Positions 14,079 to 15,224 of a DNA stretch of 15,224 nucleotides are shown here, in pieces. Each line of letters begins with the position of its first letter. Positions within the stretch are counted from its first letter, which is position 1. Origin of the DNA: DASTRU01 sp035761045 (lineage in GTDB: Bacteria > Pseudomonadota > Gammaproteobacteria > Burkholderiales > Burkholderiaceae_E). The notes under the pieces were generated by a model that saw only the letters and a list, made by a program, of their open reading frames with translations, searched no databases and was not told the origin of the DNA. Both the position numbers and the translations under genes were made by a program. The stretch lies in NCBI GenBank assembly GCA_035761045.1, contig DASTRU010000286.1, positions 1 to 15,224 of the forward strand, written 5' to 3'.

Positions 14079-14275
14079 TAGTCGCGCATGGATTCGTGAA
14101 TCGCCACGCCCATGGATACCAGCTTTTCAACCACTTCGGATTGACCACGGACGCCCATTGCCTCTTTCAACAAATGGAGGCCGTCGCGCGTTTTCTTAGA
14201 CACGGCAACGTTGATAAAGCCTTCCGAATCATCTCCGCGGGCGGGTTTGCTGGTGCGACGGGTTTGCTTAGCCAA
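14078..14275 (-). CDS. Small ribbon-helix-helix (CopG/Arc-like) protein, TTG start
   Basis: 65-aa basic protein. Residues ~1-18 are a charged tail (MAKQTRRTSKPARGDD); ~20-56 fit a ribbon-helix-helix fold: a beta strand FINVAVS, a helix KTRDGLHLLKEAMG, a turn VRGQS, and a second helix EVVEKLVSMGVAI. Such proteins bind DNA as dimers. The start is inferred as TTG at 14275, giving MAKQ, because GGAG lies 7 nt before it (TTTGGAGACAGAAATTG). A GTG at 14308 is possible but lacks a clear ribosome binding site and adds a segment that is not RHH-like. It follows dnaJ on the same strand, 131 nt downstream. No toxin gene is adjacent, so it is more likely a stand-alone regulator than an antitoxin. I do not recognise a named family. 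Confidence 0.65.
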   Translation of the reverse strand: MAKQTRRTSKPARGDDSEGFINVAVSKKTRDGLHLLKEAMGVRGQSEVVEKLVSMGVAIHESMRD

Positions 14276-14337
14276 TTTTCTGTCTCCAAATAAGTAATAC
14301 AGCAGCACGAAGTATGCATGATTGGAGCCAAAGCTTT

Positions 14338-14362
14338 ACTTAGTCCTACGTTACGACTTAGT
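14338..14362. repeat. Direct repeat ACTTAGT, two copies 18 bp apart
   Basis: ACTTAGT occurs at 14338-14344 and 14356-14362, upstream of the ribbon-helix-helix gene in the 131-nt spacer after dnaJ. RHH proteins often bind short repeated sites in their own promoter, so this is a possible operator, but CTTAG-containing words are common throughout this DNA. The rest of the spacer shows no convincing promoter and no dnaJ terminator hairpin. Confidence 0.25.
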
Positions 14363-14406
14363 GCCTAAAGCCACATAAATTCCCTAAGGTCACGAGAAGA
14401 TGAGAA

Positions 14407-15224
14407 TTATTTGAAGAAATCGCCTACCCGATCCATCCAACCTTTTTGTTGCGGCGAGTTACGGCCGTTACTTGCATTGATCGACGCCTCGAACTCTCGC
14501 AGTAAGGACTTTTGCTTCTCCGTCAGCTTCACGGGCGTTTCGATCGCGACGTGACAATACAAGTCGCCCGGGTAACCCGAACGCACGCCCTTAATGCCCT
14601 TACCCCTAAGCCTAAATGTCTTCCCTTGTTGCGTGCCCTCCGGAATATCGATTTCGGCACGGCCTCCTAAGGTCGGCACTTCAATCTTTCCGCCTAAGGC
14701 CGCCGTCGTGAAGGCAATGGGGACTTGGCAATGCAAGTCATCGCCGTCGCGCTCGAACATCGTGTGCGGCTTGACATGGATCTCGACGTAAAGATCGCCC
14801 GGTGGTCCGCCATTAACGCCCGGCTCGCCATTACCGCTTGAACGAATGCGCATGCCGTCGTCGATACCCGCCGGCACCTTGACTTCCAATGTCTTAGTCC
14901 GCTTGATCTTGCCCGCACCGTCGCATGCTGGGCATGGGTCGGGAATCATCTTGCCCGTGCCATGGCAACGCGGGCAGGTTTGCTGAATGCTAAAGAACCC
15001 TTGTTGCATGCGTACTTGGCCTTGCCCGCCGCAGGTGCTGCACGCCTGCGGCTTAGTCCCGGGCTTGGCGCCCACGCCATGACAGGTCTCGCACTCTTCC
15101 CAGGAAGGCACGCGGATGGTGGTGTCAAATCCATTAGCCGCTTGTTCGAGGGTGATCTCCATGTTGTAGCGAAGGTCGGCGCCGCGATAAACGCGTTGAC
15201 CACCTCGACCATTCCCGCCACCAC
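14407..15224 (-). CDS. dnaJ: Chaperone DnaJ, C-terminal part (cut by window edge)
   Basis: Hsp40 co-chaperone that delivers unfolded proteins to DnaK and stimulates its ATPase. The reading frame is open to the right edge and begins inside the Gly/Phe region (GGGNGRGGQRVYRGADLRYN), so the J-domain lies outside the window. All four zinc-finger repeats of the type I family are present: CETCHGVG, CSTCGGQG, CPRCHGTG and CPACDGAG. The substrate-binding C-terminal domains follow (RIRSSGNGEPGVNGGPPGDLYV, FRLRGKGIKGVRSGYPGDLY). The end, GWMDRVGDFFK, is typical of proteobacterial DnaJ. dnaK would be expected to the right of the window. The internal ATG at 15162 is not the start. Confidence 0.97.
   Translation of the reverse strand, partial: GGGNGRGGQRVYRGADLRYNMEITLEQAANGFDTTIRVPSWEECETCHGVGAKPGTKPQACSTCGGQGQVRMQQGFFSIQQTCPRCHGTGKMIPDPCPACDGAGKIKRTKTLEVKVPAGIDDGMRIRSSGNGEPGVNGGPPGDLYVEIHVKPHTMFERDGDDLHCQVPIAFTTAALGGKIEVPTLGGRAEIDIPEGTQQGKTFRLRGKGIKGVRSGYPGDLYCHVAIETPVKLTEKQKSLLREFEASINASNGRNSPQQKGWMDRVGDFFK

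Overview
The window looks like chromosomal DNA of a GC-rich (roughly 60% by eye) proteobacterium, most likely a betaproteobacterium of the Burkholderiales type. Supporting this are the XerD/YbaK/PlsY cluster, a secreted chalcone isomerase-like protein, and the one-block arrangement of nitrate transport, nitrite reductase and nitrate reductase genes. No lineage marker such as rRNA is present, so the placement is inference. I saw no insertion sequence, tRNA, rRNA, prophage or CRISPR array.

Positions 1-7405 (minus strand) hold a complete nitrate-assimilation block, read right to left: nasT (ANTAR antiterminator), a 296-bp leader/promoter region, nrtA-nrtB-nrtD (ABC nitrate importer), nirB-nirD (NAD(P)H nitrite reductase) and nasA (molybdenum nitrate reductase, cut by the left edge). 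Genes from nrtA to nasA are spaced by -4 to +37 nt and look like one operon. Nitrate is imported, reduced to nitrite by NasA and then to ammonium by NirBD.

The most informative stretch is 6519-6814. It contains, in order of transcription: an NtrC-like dyad, a second unexplained dyad, a sigma-54-type -24/-12 promoter, two small hairpins with related hexaloops (AAUGGC and AACGGC, both with A1 and G4 as expected for ANTAR targets), and a strong intrinsic terminator whose 5' arm overlaps the second hairpin. The U-tract ends 23 nt before the nrtA start. This reads as a NasT-controlled transcription antitermination switch stacked on nitrogen-limitation (RpoN/NtrC) control. nasT has its own sigma-54-like promoter. 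NasT lacks the canonical receiver aspartate, and no NasS sensor is encoded here.

Positions 7488-8504 (plus) carry tsaD, divergent from nasT. Positions 8518-11143 (minus) carry a probable four-gene operon, chalcone isomerase-like gene, xerD, ybaK, plsY, convergent with tsaD. Positions 11270-14014 (plus) encode a large secreted M16 zinc peptidase, divergent from the chalcone isomerase-like gene; a 13-bp inverted repeat sits in the divergent spacer. A long dyad follows the peptidase gene, then a small ribbon-helix-helix protein (minus) and the 3' part of dnaJ (minus), cut by the right edge.
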